In this document: one piece after another, positions 1 to 10,960 of the stretch
Numbering within the stretch: position 1 is the first letter of the stretch
Layout of the letters: each line of letters begins with the position of its first letter
Assembly (NCBI GenBank): GCA_026119855.1
Contig: JAOWBW010001919.1
Coordinates: 97,310 to 161,309, forward strand
DNA length: 64,000 nucleotides
Direction of reading: 5' to 3'
DNA from: Campanula takesimana
Lineage: Eukaryota; Streptophyta; Magnoliopsida; Asterales; Campanulaceae
Made by a program: the position numbers and the translations under genes
Notes under the pieces: model-generated
Seen by the model: the letters and a program-made list of their open reading frames with translations, nothing else
What the model was told of the DNA's origin: nothing
The model's database searches: none

Positions 1-1020
1 ATCAAATTCCATATCATATTTATTCACAAAGAATCAAATCCAAACAATAAAGTGTTCCACGGTGTTATCTTAAGTTAATTAGAGGAAATAAACCTAAACT
101 AATTAAGCCTTAAGTCTTAAACCAAGCAAATGGACAAAATCCTGGAATAGTGAGCGGGCGGGCGCCTGGGCATAGGCAGGCGGGCGCCTGAATGACCAGA
201 AGGTCTAGTCATCAGAAAATGACATGTAGGCGGGCGCCTGGAGGGGGTCGGGCGGGCGCCTGGTCTGGATTCCAGTCGGGAAAACAGAGCTGGGTTCCTT
301 AAGTTCTAACCCAATTCTCACCACACTCAAAATCAAGCACAATCAATCTCCCCCAAGCATAAATATGAACCACAACAACTTATAACTAGGATGAGGGCCA
401 AGATAACATCATTTATCAACCAAGATCAAGGTTTAATCCCAACTTTCATCAAATCACCATTTTCAATCAAAACTCAAAATAGATTCTCAATAAAATCCAA
501 ACAAATTCAAAACCCAACCAAACTTCAAATATAACACATCAAACATTATCTAAACATGATATAAACATTTTAGCATCAAAATGGGGGAAAAGCAACTTAC
601 TTGATAAATCTCAAAGTTGACGGAATTCAATTCTTTTTGGTTCTACGCGATCCTATCGACGATCTAAACAAGGTTCATGTTTTAAGAAATGAGAGGAAGA
701 GGAAGGAAATGAAGAGAGAAGTAAAGAAAGAAAATGCTTACCTTTCTATGGAGAGAGAGAGGGAAATGGGCTGGGAAAATGAGGAGGGAGGTGGAGTGTA
801 TGAGGATGGGGGAGGTGAGGGAAGGAGTAGGGAGGGAGTAGGGAATGATTTAAAAGATTACACTTAGGCCCCCTCCACTACACTACTAACGCAAATGCTA
901 CACTCCCTACTAACAATTAAGACCCAACAATACTACACTAACCCAAGATGACATTTTTATGACTTATTAACTTTTAAAGAGTCAAATTAACACATAAAGA
1001 TTGAATCTTTATAACCCCAA
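1..1020 (-). repeat. Degraded Tekay-type LTR fragment
   Basis: This stretch is a diverged copy of the second half of the Gypsy-1 LTR (compare 35230-36150, 41940-42830 and 48720-49620). Shared landmarks are the opening AT-rich block, the repeated GGCGGGCGCCTG motif, the cluster ending in GGGGGAAAAGCAACTTACTTGA, the GA-rich tract and the CACTTAGGCCCCCTC box. It is clearly older than the other copies, with many substitutions and small indels. It starts before the window, and similarity fades near 960-1020 without reaching the normal LTR end GGGTCGTGACA, so it is truncated. The short reading frame at 601-867 is a low-complexity purine tract, not a gene. Confidence 0.8.
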
Positions 1021-1720
1021 AGGGGACTTTAGAGCTAGATCAATGTTGGATGATAAAGATGGAAGCTTTATCATCCAAATGATCATTATTGCCAACAAAA
1101 GCATCATTCCAACTAGACAAGAATGTAAATGACAATCAACAAGCCATGATCATCTAGGTTTGAACCTCTTCCACACAAGGCATGGAGGGCACCTTGGATC
1201 ATCTCATGGCTTGGACAAGAGAAATATAGAGTAATATATGTATATTTGCTTGAATGGACAAGTCTTGCATAAATGTAAAGTTGCTTGAATGGACAAGTCT
1301 TGCAAGTAATGTAAAAGTGCTTGAATGGACAAGTCTTGCAAGTAATATAGAGATTAACATAAAATTAAACAAAGATTAAAGAGAAAATAGAGTTATAGAT
1401 GAAGAGAAGGGAGGGGGAGAAGGTGGTTTTACCTATTTTGGTTTAGCCAATCTTCCTTTCTCTCTTTCACTCTTTGTTTCACTCTTCTCTCACACTACTG
1501 CAGTGATTTTGACAGAGTAATCCTTCTTATGTTGTTTCTCCCCCCCTGAAATGATCAGCATGGGGTTCAATTTATAGAGGCTGAGGGTGCCCAAAGTAGC
1601 CGTACGGCTAGGGACCTCATGCGCCCAAACCATCCGTACGACTCGACTTGGAGAGCTTCTGGATTTTTCCAAGTTTAATTCCAGTTCAGTCCTGGAATAT
1701 CAGGTTTATCTTAGTGAGGT
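1021..1720. other. Unassigned non-coding stretch, possible LTR remnant
   Basis: No gene is visible. The stretch has a perfect 13-bp inverted repeat (1046-1058 and 1066-1078), a three-copy 35-bp tandem repeat, and a palindrome AGCCGTACGGCT near 1600. On the minus strand there is a TATA-like CTCTATAAATTG near 1570-1582. A TATA box with a possible LTR edge (TGTTGG at 1044) suggests an LTR remnant on the minus strand, but no matching edge, target duplication or second copy is visible. Confidence 0.35.
1248..1352. repeat. Short tandem repeat, three copies of about 35 bp
   Basis: The core GCTTGAATGGACAAGTCTTG starts at 1248, 1283 and 1319 with AT-rich linkers between copies. No coding potential is seen. 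Confidence 0.85.
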
Positions 1721-1873
1721 CCTGGCCCATTGGTTTATCCCTCAATGGTACCAAGAATTCTTCTAAAGTAGGTCGATTTCAGATTGGGGTGCTTACATGT
1801 ATATGCAGATTTCTCTTTTTCAGATTCATCATTGGCGGGGACCAGCATATCCATAATTCCTGAAACATCATCT

Positions 1874-2660
1874 TCAATGGTTTTTTAGATTTAAATCAGA
1901 TAAATCATCAAAAGTGACATTTATGGATTCCATAATAGTCTTGGTCATAAGATTATAAATCCTGTAAGCCCGACTATTTGTGGAATATCCCAAGAACACA
2001 ACTTTATCACTTTTGGAATCAAATTTAGACAAGTAATCCCTATCATTTAGCACATAGCATATGCACCCAAACACATGAAAATATTTAAGAGTAGGTTTCT
2101 TTCCCAAAAGAATTTTATAAGGAGTCATTGTAGAACCGACTCTCAAATAGACCCTATTTCTAATGTGACAAGCAGTGTTAAGAGCCTCAGCCCAGAATCG
2201 TTTTGAAATGTTTTTGGAACTCAACATTACACGAGCCATTTCTTGTAATGTTCAATTCTTTCTTTCAGCCACCCCATTTTGTTGAGGTGTCTTAGGGGCA
2301 GAAAACTCATGAGTTATGCCTTTGGAGTTGCAAAACTCAGAGAATTAGGAATTCTCAAATTCTGTTCTATGATGTGACCTAATCCTGACAACTTTTTCAC
2401 CATGAAGATTTTTGACCTTTTTGTACCATATTTTGAAAACATCAATTGCCTCAGACTTATATTTTAAAAACAAAACCCAAGTATACCTTTAAAAATCATC
2501 CACACACACAAAAGAGTATTTCTTTTTCCCTATACTATCAACCTCAATGGGACCCATGAGATCAGTATGAATTAACTGAAGATTTCTGGAAGCAGAACTG
2601 TGGGTGACTCTTTTGTGAGGTGTTTTGGTTTGTTTCCCCTTTTGACATGGGCCACACACA
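1874..2660 (-). pseudogene. Copia-1 integrase, broken
   Basis: The C-terminal part of a Ty1/copia integrase is readable at 1874-2239. It includes the FWAEALNTACHIRNR block, the TPYKILLGKKP block and the YLSKFDSKSDKVVFLGY block, all typical of the region after the catalytic glutamate. The catalytic core lies between about 2240 and 2660, where the frame is lost to several stops and shifts, although fragments such as the NGV-ER region can still be recognised. Downstream, an acidic linker can be followed to about 1770 in another frame. The gene lies just after the protease and pre-integrase part of the same element and would have been cut from one polyprotein. It is not functional. Confidence 0.75.
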
Positions 2661-2668
2661 CAAGAATT

Positions 2669-3175
2669 TTAAAAATCAAGTCTGGGCAAGTCTTTCACAG
2701 CATTGAATCTCACAAGTTCCTCAATTTTCCTAACACTAGCATGACCCAACTTTTGATGCCACAAATCAAGATCACTAATTTTGGCAGAGAGACAAGACAT
2801 ATTGCTACCAAATTTATAGCAATTATTCTGAGATCTAATTCCAGTAAACAAACATGTATTGGTATCATCAAACACTTTGCACTCATGTTTATCAAACCGA
2901 ACATAGAGATTGTCATCACATAGTTGACTTATGCTGATAAGATTAGCTTTTAGTCCTTCTACATGATATACATTCTTTAGTTTTGGCATATGATCAATAC
3001 ACAGAGTACCTTTACCAATAATCTTACCTTGGGCACCTCCCCCGTAATTCACATTTCCTCCTTTTATGGGAGAATAGTCAGACAGAAATTCAACATTACC
3101 TGTCATGTGCCTTAAGCACCCACTGTCAAAGTACCATGAACTTGATACACTCCCCTTTGAGGAAGTGATAATCAC
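2669..3175 (-). pseudogene. Copia-1 protease and pre-integrase domain fragment
   Basis: This 168-residue open stretch starts with the retropepsin active-site block WYFDSGCLRHMTG near residues 13-25. The catalytic Asp-Ser-Gly is present, but the usual CSRHMTG has Leu in place of Ser. The centre matches the copia motif GLKANLISISQLCD. The C-terminal part contains LWHQKLGHASVRKI, the His-His half of the integrase N-terminal zinc-binding region. In an intact element the protease would cut the Gag-Pol polyprotein. The frame is open here but is separated from gag and integrase by shifts, so it is a remnant. Confidence 0.85.
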
Positions 3176-3291
3176 TTTGTATTCTTCTGTGTTTTTCTTA
3201 ATCTATATGTACTTACCCATGTTTCGGAGTTGAGGAGGTTGGTGAGATGTCACTTTAGTTCTCACCGGAGGAACCTGTTCTCCAAGATCTC

Positions 3292-4181
3292 TTAGTCTCT
3301 GAAAGCAGAAAGGTCTGATGTGACCTGGTTAAAACAATAGTGACACACAAATCGTTTCTTCCTAGGTATATTATCACCTTTTTGAAAGCTTTTAGTTTGT
3401 GAACCAGACTCTCCTTCTTTGAAAAACACAGTGTTGTAGCCAATACCTATCTTAGTATGAGTTCCTACACTCAAAACTTCATCCAATTTAGCTTTCCCAG
3501 TGTTTAATTTCATGAAAGTCTCTTCTGCCTTTTCAAGCTTAGACTTCACTTTCTCAAGTTCTAGATTTCTTTTGGTGATGATGACCTCCAATTTCCCTAT
3601 TATTTCCTTTTGGTCATCATTTTCTTTAGACACTCTCTCAAGTTCCTTTTTCAAAGAATTATTTTCTTCAAGAAGTTTCTGGTTCACTTTTTCGAAAATA
3701 GCTATTTTCTCTACACGTTTCTCCCAATCAGCAAAGAGATCCATGTAGGCTTCATAAAGTTCCCCAAAATTCCCTTCACTATCATCTTCCTCTGTTTTTC
3801 CAACAGTAGTATAATTAAAGAATTTCAGAACATAGTCAGAAGGTGTGGACTGAGAAGTGATAACACCACAATGTTTATCAGTATATAAGTGATTTTGAGA
3901 TTCGGAGTCAATGACTGCCAAGTGGGCAGTCTCAGCTTCATCCTCACTATCACTTAGGGTTGCAGTTAGATTCATTCCCTTTTTCTTTAGAGTATTGGCA
4001 CACTCATTAGCATAGTGACCAAAACCTTTGCAGGCTCTACATTGAACATAATCACTTTTCTTTTTACCAAAACTACCAGGCCTCTTAAAGCTACTCTCTG
4101 TGTCATCTTTTGTCTTCTTAAATTACTTTGAGGTTTAGAAGGAAACTTGTTTTCTCTTTTATTTTTAATAAAAGATGTGAA
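3292..4181 (-). pseudogene. Copia-1 gag C-terminal part: CCHC knuckle and coiled coil
   Basis: On the minus strand the zinc knuckle CRACKGFGHYANEC (CX2CX4HX4C) lies at 4000-4041. It is followed by a 227-residue stretch (3292-3975) that begins with acidic Ser/Asp/Glu-rich sequence. That stretch continues as a long heptad-rich coiled coil (about residues 75-165, many Glu, Lys and Leu). A shift separates the knuckle from the upstream gag part. In Ty1/copia elements the knuckle binds the genomic RNA, and long coiled coils after it are common in Sirevirus-like elements. The function of the coiled coil is not known from sequence alone. Confidence 0.75.
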
Positions 4182-4934
4182 TTATTTGGTTAACAAGGCA
4201 ACATCTTCTGTTTCCAATTCAGATTTGTCAATTTCTTTTGAAATTTCTTCCATTTCTTTGGGAACTTTAGACACACTAGCAAGATCAGTCGCAAGGGCTA
4301 TGTTATCAGCCTTGTGTTGCTGTTGAATAGCCAAATTCATTTCAAACATGGTTAGTTTGCTCACAAGAGAATTGTAACCCATAGTGGCAGTGTCATTGGC
4401 TTCTTCAATAGCAACAATTTTTATATTAAACTTCTCAGTGACAGTTCTAAGTAATTTGCTTACTAACATAGCATTAGAGATGGGTTCACCTAGGGAGAGA
4501 CACTCGTTTGAGATATCTTTGATTTTAGCAGAATATCTTTTGATAACTTTAGAGTCTGAAATTCTCAGGTTTTCAAACTTTGTAATGAGTATTCTGAACC
4601 TAGTGCCCTTTACTCCTTCATCTCCTTCACAGTGAGCTTGAAAAATATCCCACACATTTTTAGCAATGCTTTGATTGGTGACAAGACGATACATATCTTC
4701 ATCAACATGACTAGATATATCACCCAAAGCATTGGAATTATAATTTTCTAGGGCCACTTCATCAGTTGTCCAGTCCTTCTCCGGTTTAGATAAGGAGACC
4801 TTTTCATCAGAGGTTTCCCCCTCTGTGGCCTTACTTTCAATCCTAGGAGGAGTCAAGGCAACTATGATACTCCGCCATGCTCTCTCATCAAATTGCTTTG
4901 ATGTACAGACGCATTTTGGATTTCCACAATACAT
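4182..4934 (-). pseudogene. Copia-1 gag N-terminal part
   Basis: This 250-residue open stretch resembles the gag domain of plant Ty1/copia elements. It has a WDIFQAHCEGDEGVKGTRF block (about residues 93-111), a following FENLRISDSKVIKRYSAKI helix and a CLSLGEPISNAMLVSKLLR block, which together form the capsid-like core. The N terminus (MYCGNPKC) is unusual, and the true start may lie upstream beyond a shift. An in-frame stop at the left end (TAA, about 4182) separates it from the linker to the zinc knuckle. The purified protein would be expected to form virus-like particles in an active element. Confidence 0.75.
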
Positions 4935-5029
4935 AGTTTGTACCGTCCAACACAGGAGGACGATACAGACTTAACTGACTCTCCATTATGACTATCCTTT
5001 CTGGATCATACTCAGTATATCAAGTGGAG

Positions 5030-5043
5030 GCTTTGGTGCCAAT
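5030..5043 (-). promoter_or_regulatory. Possible primer-binding site of Copia-1
   Basis: On the minus strand TTGGCACCAAAGCC lies directly next to the LTR edge, where the primer-binding site should be. It differs from the initiator-Met type TGGTATCAGAGC seen in Copia-2 and Gypsy-1 at several bases, so either it has decayed or another tRNA is used. Confidence 0.45.
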
Positions 5044-5485
5044 TGAAACTTTAGATAGCTAGGACAGTACATAGAATCAGAGACTTGGTGTGAGTCTTAG
5101 TGTTAAGACACGATATATCACACCACAAACTCACACAGCGGAATAATAATTTAAAACAAAAAGGAATTAACACTTATCTTTCAGCAAAGTGCTGAAGATA
5201 ACAAAACTTCTCTTATTGATTGAATCGGTTAACCGAAGACTTACAGACTAAGAGAAATACTAAATAACTCAAGAACACAAGTTTTGCCAAAACTTGTATT
5301 CAACTAAAACACCAAAACACTAAAGCACTCTCAAATGAATCTATTGTTATTCTCACAGAACGCGTACATATTCATTCACCAGTCCTCTATATTTATACAC
5401 TATTAGGACTTGGTTGATTGGTCATCGAGATCTCCATCTTTTGTGAAAGATATTGAGATAATCTTCACTATTATTCTCTTATTAT
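5044..5485 (-). repeat. Copia-1 5' LTR, proximal part
   Basis: The plus-strand edge is TGAAACTTTAG next to the possible PBS. A minus-strand TATA box (GTATAAATATAG, about 5387-5402) gives it a promoter. The LTR is split by the insertion of Tat-1 after 5485; the distal part is at 18060-18180. The rejoined ends (TGTTACTTT and TGAAACTTT, read inwards) make an imperfect short inverted repeat as expected for LTRs. Confidence 0.65.
5481..5485. repeat. Target site duplication of Tat-1, left copy (ATTAT)
   Basis: The five bases ATTAT precede the TGTGAATACG edge of Tat-1 and recur exactly at 18055-18059 after its other edge. Confidence 0.93.
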
Positions 5486-6322
5486 TGTGAATACGTGTGT
5501 TTGAAATTGGGAATATTCATAGTAACATTAAAATTATGAGAGTCGCCACGCCGTTTTAGTTATAGCCAAAACATTGAGAAAAGCATGTTAATGGGTTCGG
5601 GGGTCAAATTACAACAAGAGAAGAATATTGAACGGTATCACTCCTATTGCCCGAATTGATCGGTCTTTCTATCATGATGAATGTGTTAGTAGTGTGTTAG
5701 TGATTTAGACCGGATCCGAAGATTGCCTATGTTCCTCTCAATGTGAGAAGCTCAGGTCAGCGTAGTTCGCAGAGAATTAGAATAGGCAGAAGAATCGGGA
5801 TCATGCATAATGAGGGGGGAATTACCTAAAGATTAGGGTTTAGAAGTAGTTCCTAGATCATCCTCGGGTTGATGAACCCTAGATCATCATCGGCTATGAA
5901 ATAACATGTAAACATGAAGATCGCAACCCTAAATATAGCATAAAAAAGGTTTTAATCCAAGAACATGATGAACATATGGAGAACATATTATGAACATATG
6001 AATGTCATGAAGAAAATATGAATAAAGATGTTAGGAACATGAATATTATGAAGAACACATGAATAAACATATTAACAATATGAATATTATGGAGAACATA
6101 TGAATAAACATATTAAGAATATAAATATTATGGATCTAAATTAATAATATGGCAAGAACATGAAGAAAAAGTTAGAAAACTTACCTTTGTTGGCAAGAAA
6201 TAACCTTGGATCTTCTTGGGATTCTTGAGAGTGTTTTTGGAGGCTTGAATGACTTGATTTAGAAGCAAAATCGTCACTTGTGGGCTCTAAATTCGGATCC
6301 TTTCATTATGAGGCAAGGGAGG

Positions 6323-6334
6323 TCTTTAAATAGG
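6323..6334 (-). promoter_or_regulatory. TATA-like box in Tat-1 LTR
   Basis: On the minus strand CTATTTAAAG fits a core promoter for the element. The same sequence occurs in the right LTR near 17125 and 17646, because that LTR carries an internal duplication. Confidence 0.45.
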
Positions 6335-6377
6335 AAACTTGTGGAGAGATCTGACGGTCCAGATCACCTGAGGCAAA

Positions 6378-6485
6378 GATGGCCGCGTGGCCAAGATTGC
6401 ATTTGGCGAACATGGCCGCGTGGCCAATATTGCATTTGGCAAACATGGCCGCCTGACCATGATGGAATTTGGCCGCGTGTCCAAG
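6378..6485. repeat. Tandem block with TGGCCGCGTGGCCA palindromes
   Basis: Three to four imperfect copies of a roughly 36-bp unit carry GGCCGCGTGGCCA followed by a TTGCATTTGGC-like spacer. The same block is at 17698-17804 in the other LTR. Confidence 0.8.
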
Positions 6486-6735
6486 TTCATTGTTTTCTTG
6501 TTCTTCTTTCTCTCGCGTTCGATTTGATATGCGGTGCGTTTCGTAATTCATCCGGAGTCAAAAGTTATGACTGTTTTCGTGCCGACTGTAATTTAAGTGA
6601 TTCTAGATATTCCTAAAATAAGGAGCTATATTTTGGGAATCTGGGACAAGTCTTTTGCAAGGTTTCTAATCCCTATAAAGTCTTTGTATATTTGGGAAAG
6701 CCCTAATAAACTCATTTTAAGATCGGGTACTAACA

Positions 6736-6752
6736 GTAGCCCCTCGGCGACG
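6736..6752 (-). promoter_or_regulatory. Polypurine tract of Tat-1
   Basis: On the minus strand GCCGAGGGGCTAC abuts the start of the 3' LTR. This is the position and composition expected for the plus-strand primer of reverse transcription. Confidence 0.6.
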
Positions 6753-7375
6753 CTTCTTGCAAGGCAAGGTGGGGTCGACGATAAAAATAGGAACCGTTCT
6801 GAAACATGAGTTTCAAAACAGATGAAAGGTAAGCGAATGGCTGAACCTTGGCAGGCGACCTACGTATCCGCGGGGGAATCAAGCCAAACGTAGTTCAAAT
6901 CTGTATTGAGAATGATTGTCCTCAGATGGGGAGAAATCTGATCTGCGGGAAAATTCATCCATCGGGGAAAATGCAACTGCTGGGGATGAGAGATGACCGC
7001 GTCGGTCGGGTGGCTGAACCTTTTCAGGTTTCCTATGTATCCTCAAAGGAATCAAGCCGGTCGTAGTTCAGAGATGTTGGGGAAATAAACGAGACATCGG
7101 ACTTCTGCTAGGGATAACAAACCTACGGACACTATCCTGTATGAAGACCAAACATTCGTTAGGGAAACGAGACATCGGACTCCTGCTAGGGATAACAATC
7201 CTACGGATACTATCTTGTATGAAGAACGAACATTCGTAAGCAATGAAGTCATTTGGGGAAATGAGGTAAGAGGGAAAATGGGACATTAAAGACTACGTCG
7301 TCTAAATAATCCCAAGATGGAATAATAAGCGCTGGGGTAAACGCAATCAGGACCGCCCGGGTTCCTGCCAATGGC
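6753..7375. other. Tat-1 3' untranslated region, no gene
   Basis: Non-coding on both strands. It holds two copies of the CCTACGTATCC...CGTAGTTC motif (6839-6897 and 7012-7070). It also holds a roughly 75-bp tandem duplication (about 7085-7235) that generates two overlapping false reading frames with near-identical peptides. Confidence 0.7.
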
Positions 7376-7808
7376 GCTAAAATAATAGATGATGGATCTC
7401 TCGCAAACAGAAACGCCCGGGCTTCTGCCAATCACGATCGATCTTGGATGCGTATGTCATAGAGGCGCCGAAGTCTCTGCAACCATACGAAACCTAAGCA
7501 AATATTAGGAAATGCTAAAATAATAGATGCTGGATCTCTCGCAAACAGAAACGCTGAGGCTTCTGCCAATCGCGATCGATCTAGGATGCGTATGTCATAG
7601 AGGCGCCGAAGTCTCTACAACCATACGAATCCTAAGCAAATATTAGGAAATGCTAAAATAGATGCTGGATCTCTCGCAAATAGAAACGCCGAGGCTTCTG
7701 CCAATCGCGATCGATCTAGGATGCGTATGTTATAGAGGCGCCGAAGTCTCTACAATCATACGGATCCTAAGCAAATATTCGGTGACTGCTAAAATAATAG
7801 ATGCTGGA
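7376..7808. repeat. 138-bp tandem repeat in Tat-1
   Basis: Three units start at 7376, 7514 and 7652 (lengths 138, 138 and 136), with a partial fourth at 7788. Each starts with GCTAAAATAATAGATG and contains a CGATCGATC palindrome and an AGAGGCGCCGAAGTCTCT palindrome-like segment. Units are about 95 percent alike by eye, so the expansion is recent. Confidence 0.92.
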
Positions 7809-7829
7809 AACTGGTGTTTAAGGACCATG

Positions 7830-9305
7830 ACTCTCCTAGGTTTGCGAATAGGGTTTAGGAATTTCCTAGGTCTAGGAGGCTAGGGCTTGGAGTTGTGGTA
7901 GGCTCAGAGGTTGGAAAGGCATTGGCTTTTAGACATAAGGCTGGGAGTTGGAAAGGTTGTGACTTCCTAGGCTTGAGACCATGGACCGTTGGGAAGAGGG
8001 ATTGCTTTTGTGGAAGGTCCACTAAGCTTGATGTTAGGGTTCACCATTTTCTGGGATTGGTGACTATGGCTTGGAAATGTTCGTGGTAACCTAGGCTTTA
8101 GGCTATGTTTTAAGGCTAAGGACTGTAAACTTCCTATATTTTGAGACTAAGGTGAAGGAATTTCCTAGGTCTAGGACTAGGGTTTGAAGGGAATGTTGAA
8201 TCCTAGGCTCGATGATGGAGTTTAGTGAGGATATAGTCTCCTAGGCCCTATGGCTAGGGTTTATAAAGAGTGCGACTACCTAGGCTTGAGGCTAGGGTTT
8301 GGAGCGAATGCGACTACCTAGGCTCGAGGCTAGGGTTTAGAGCGAATGCGGCTTCCTAGGCTTGAGGCTAGGGTTGATTAAGTTTTGGACAGGGCATTGT
8401 ATCCTAGGTTCTGGGTTAGGGTTCAATAAGACGGGGGATTGAGATTGTAAATTTCCTAGGTTTCGAGACTAGGGTTTCGGAAATTTGGAAATGATGTTGC
8501 ATGCGGGGCTTTGGAAATTCCCTAGAACTTGGGCTAGGGTTAAAGAGGATGTTGCGGTTTCCTAGGATTAAGGCTAGGGTTTAGAGAGGATATGTGACTA
8601 CCTAGGCTTGAGGCTAGGGTTTGGGGAGGACGCGACTTCCTGAGTTTGAGGCTAGGGTTTGGAAGAATGTCGACTACCTAGGCTTGAGGCTAGGGTTTGG
8701 AGGGAATGTGACTACCTAGGCTCGAGGGTAGGGTTTAGGAAGGATGTAGCTACCTAGTCTTTAGGCTAGGGTTTGGAAGGATGTAATTACCTAGGCTTGG
8801 GGCTAGGGTTTGGAGAGAATGCGACTACCTAGGCTCGAGGCTAGGGTTTGGAGGGAATGTGACTACCTAGGCTTAAGGCTAGGGTTTGGGAAGATGTGAT
8901 TACCTAGGCTTGAGGATAGGGTTTGGGAAGATGTGATTACCTAGGCTTGAGGCTAGGGTTCGGAGCGCATGTGACTTCCTAGGCTAGAGGCTAGGGTTTG
9001 TAGAGAATGTGGCCACCTAGGCTTTAGGCTAGGGTTGAGAGAATGTGATTACCTAGGTTTAAGGCTAGGCTTCGGATAGAAGGTGACTACCTAGGCTTGT
9101 GGCTAGGGTTCGGAGCGCATGTGACTTCCTAGGCTAGAGGCTAGGGTTTGTAGAGGATGTGGCCACCTCGGCTTGAGGCCAGGTTGAGAGAATGTGATTA
9201 CTTAGGCTTAAGGCTAGGCTTCGGATAGAAGGTAACCACCTAGGCTTGAGGCTAGGGTTTAGAGAGAAGGCGATTACCTAGGTTTGGGACTAGGGTTTAG
9301 AGACC
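7830..9305. repeat. Telobox/CCTAGG tandem array in Tat-1
   Basis: An irregular array of units of roughly 35-50 bp, each pairing the palindrome CCTAGG with a telobox-like (G)CTAGGGTTT. A typical core is CCTAGGCTTGAGGCTAGGG. About two dozen units are visible, with spacers that vary. It is not telomeric DNA: the spacing and CCTAGG do not fit TTTAGGG repeats. It lies in the 3' untranslated part of the element. Confidence 0.9.
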
Positions 9306-10960
9306 GAAAGCATTTTAAGGTTTGTCTTGGTTTAGACCGAGCAAGTTTGAGGTCTAAGAGTGTTGCGGTTTGGGGCAGGTGAGCTTGATACCTCATGGCT
9401 GGATAGGCTCGATAGGTTAGACCTAGGCTAGAATGCTAGGGTAAGACTCAGACATGTGTTAGGAGACCGGGCCTAATGGAATGGTAGGCGTGAGATCTAG
9501 GAGATCGAAGGCTAGGCAGGTAGCGTTGGGACATAAGGCTTTCAAGCGGGTAAGCCTTTTGTCCTAGGGAAACCGCGTTATGGGTTAGGACCAAGCAGGC
9601 TTGAGGTCGGCCAAGGAGCAACGGATTGGGATTGGATGATCCTAGTACCTAATACGCATGTCGGGCTTGGATCCTAGAGTGTTTGAAAGTTTAGGCTAGG
9701 TGCGAACCATAGGTGCGGGAAATGGGTTTGGATATATGACCATGTTGGCGCATAGGTATGGACTTGAGTCTCAAAGACTTTGCTCGAGTGCAATAGGTAC
9801 CTAACAGGATTGGGTATGCTTAGGACTTAATTTTGTCTTAGAGGTCATGCGTGTGACTAAGATCGTTTGGCAATTGCGAAGGTAGGTTATGGCATGGCGT
9901 GGTGCGTAGGAGATCCTATGTACTTGAGCAAGGTTTGAGATTTGGACTCGTTGGGGGAGCGATGTTTGAGATCCATGGAGTTCAAGGGTGGACCTTGTAG
10001 GTGGCGAGGTTTGGACTCGGCTTGGATTAAGTAGGTTAGAGTCCTTAAGAGGTTGAAGGTCAGACTAGGAAGTCTTTTGAGGCTAATGGGTGACACTAGG
10101 TTGGTACTTGGTAGGTTTAAGAGTGGTAGGGTCGGGAGTCGGGAGACGTAGATGTGTCGCTTTTAGTCGGACCAAGTAGGCTTGGGAATTAAAGAGTCCA
10201 AAGGGTGGAGATATAAGGCGAGAGACCTAAAGGGTAGAAAGTCTTGTGATCCAATGGGTTTAGGAGTTGAGACCTAAGGTGCGGATCGGATATGCTAGAG
10301 ACCTAAAAGGTAGGTGTTTGGTAGACTCGAATGGTCTTGGGATCTCAGGGATTGCTCCACAGGTTAGACTATGTAGACCTAAGAGGTTGGACCTAAGAGG
10401 ATAAGAGAGCCATGGTTTTAGAAATGGTATGGATGAATATATATTGGTAGGTTTGGGATCTAAGAGATCAGGTAGACTCGAGACCGGTAGGTTTGGGACC
10501 TAATGGGTCATTCTAAGGATTTGGATTTGGTTAACCGGTTTAAGGTCTGACGTTTTGGGTAGAACCGGTTTGGGGCCTAAGGGGTCATGCTACGTACTTG
10601 CGGAAGGTCGAGCTAAGGGGTTATGATGTAACCTAGGTAAGACTCGCCGGGTTGGTTCGGGACCTAAGGAGTTTATGGTGTAACTTAGGCAAGACTGACC
10701 GGGTAGGCTTGGGGCCTAGAGAGTTGAGGGTTTAGTCCTAAAGGTTCCCTAAAGTAAAGGACCGAGTCAACTTTGGGAATCATGTAGATGGGTCCCAGAC
10801 GGACCGAAGATGTTTTTACAATTTTGTGGAGACCGAGCGTGTGGGTTTGTAAACAAAGTGTCGGGGAAGAGAAAACTTTTGAAAGTGTTATGATTTTATA
10901 AAGATGCCTTATAATTAATTACGATTCTAACAAATTCAAAGAGTCTGTCACGTGCTGAGT
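9306..10960. other. Degenerate repeat region in Tat-1, no gene
   Basis: G-rich non-coding sequence with diffuse repeats such as GGTTTGGGACCTAAGG and AGACCTAAGAGG, which look like older relatives of the arrays on either side. No reading frame of credible length or composition is seen on either strand. Confidence 0.65.

Larger units (their letters stand above)
1721..5485 (-). mobile_element. Copia-1: truncated Sirevirus-like Ty1/copia element
   Basis: Read on the minus strand from right to left, the order is LTR (5044-5485), possible PBS, gag, CCHC knuckle, coiled coil, protease, pre-integrase zinc-binding domain and integrase. This is the standard Ty1/copia order up to integrase. Reverse transcriptase and RNase H are missing: the sequence is lost around 1720-1870, where an acidic linker follows integrase. 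The coiled-coil segment after the gag knuckle is typical of Sirevirus-like elements. The right LTR is interrupted by Tat-1 at 5486 and continues at 18060. The left edge is approximate. Confidence 0.8.
5486..6735 (-). repeat. Tat-1 3' LTR (left copy)
   Basis: 1250 bp, from TGTGAATACG to GGTACTAACA on the plus strand. It contains AT-rich degenerate repeats (about 5960-6160) and a short tandem block with the palindrome TGGCCGCGTGGCCA (6378-6485). A minus-strand TATA-like CTATTTAAAG lies at about 6324-6333. Apparent reading frames at 6278-6616 come from the short repeats and are not genes. Confidence 0.92.

Noticed and set aside
6278..6616. Reading frames in the Tat-1 LTR, repeated at 17525-17935
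   Set aside because: They are generated by the GGCCGCGTGGCCA tandem block inside an LTR and have no protein-like features.
7376..9305. Regular repeats with spacers, resembling a CRISPR array
   Set aside because: Units vary in length and sequence, spacers are related to each other, and the context is a plant LTR element. These are ordinary tandem repeats.
7830..9305. Interstitial telomere
   Set aside because: TAGGGTTT boxes are separated by 30-40 bases and paired with CCTAGG; there is no run of TTTAGGG.
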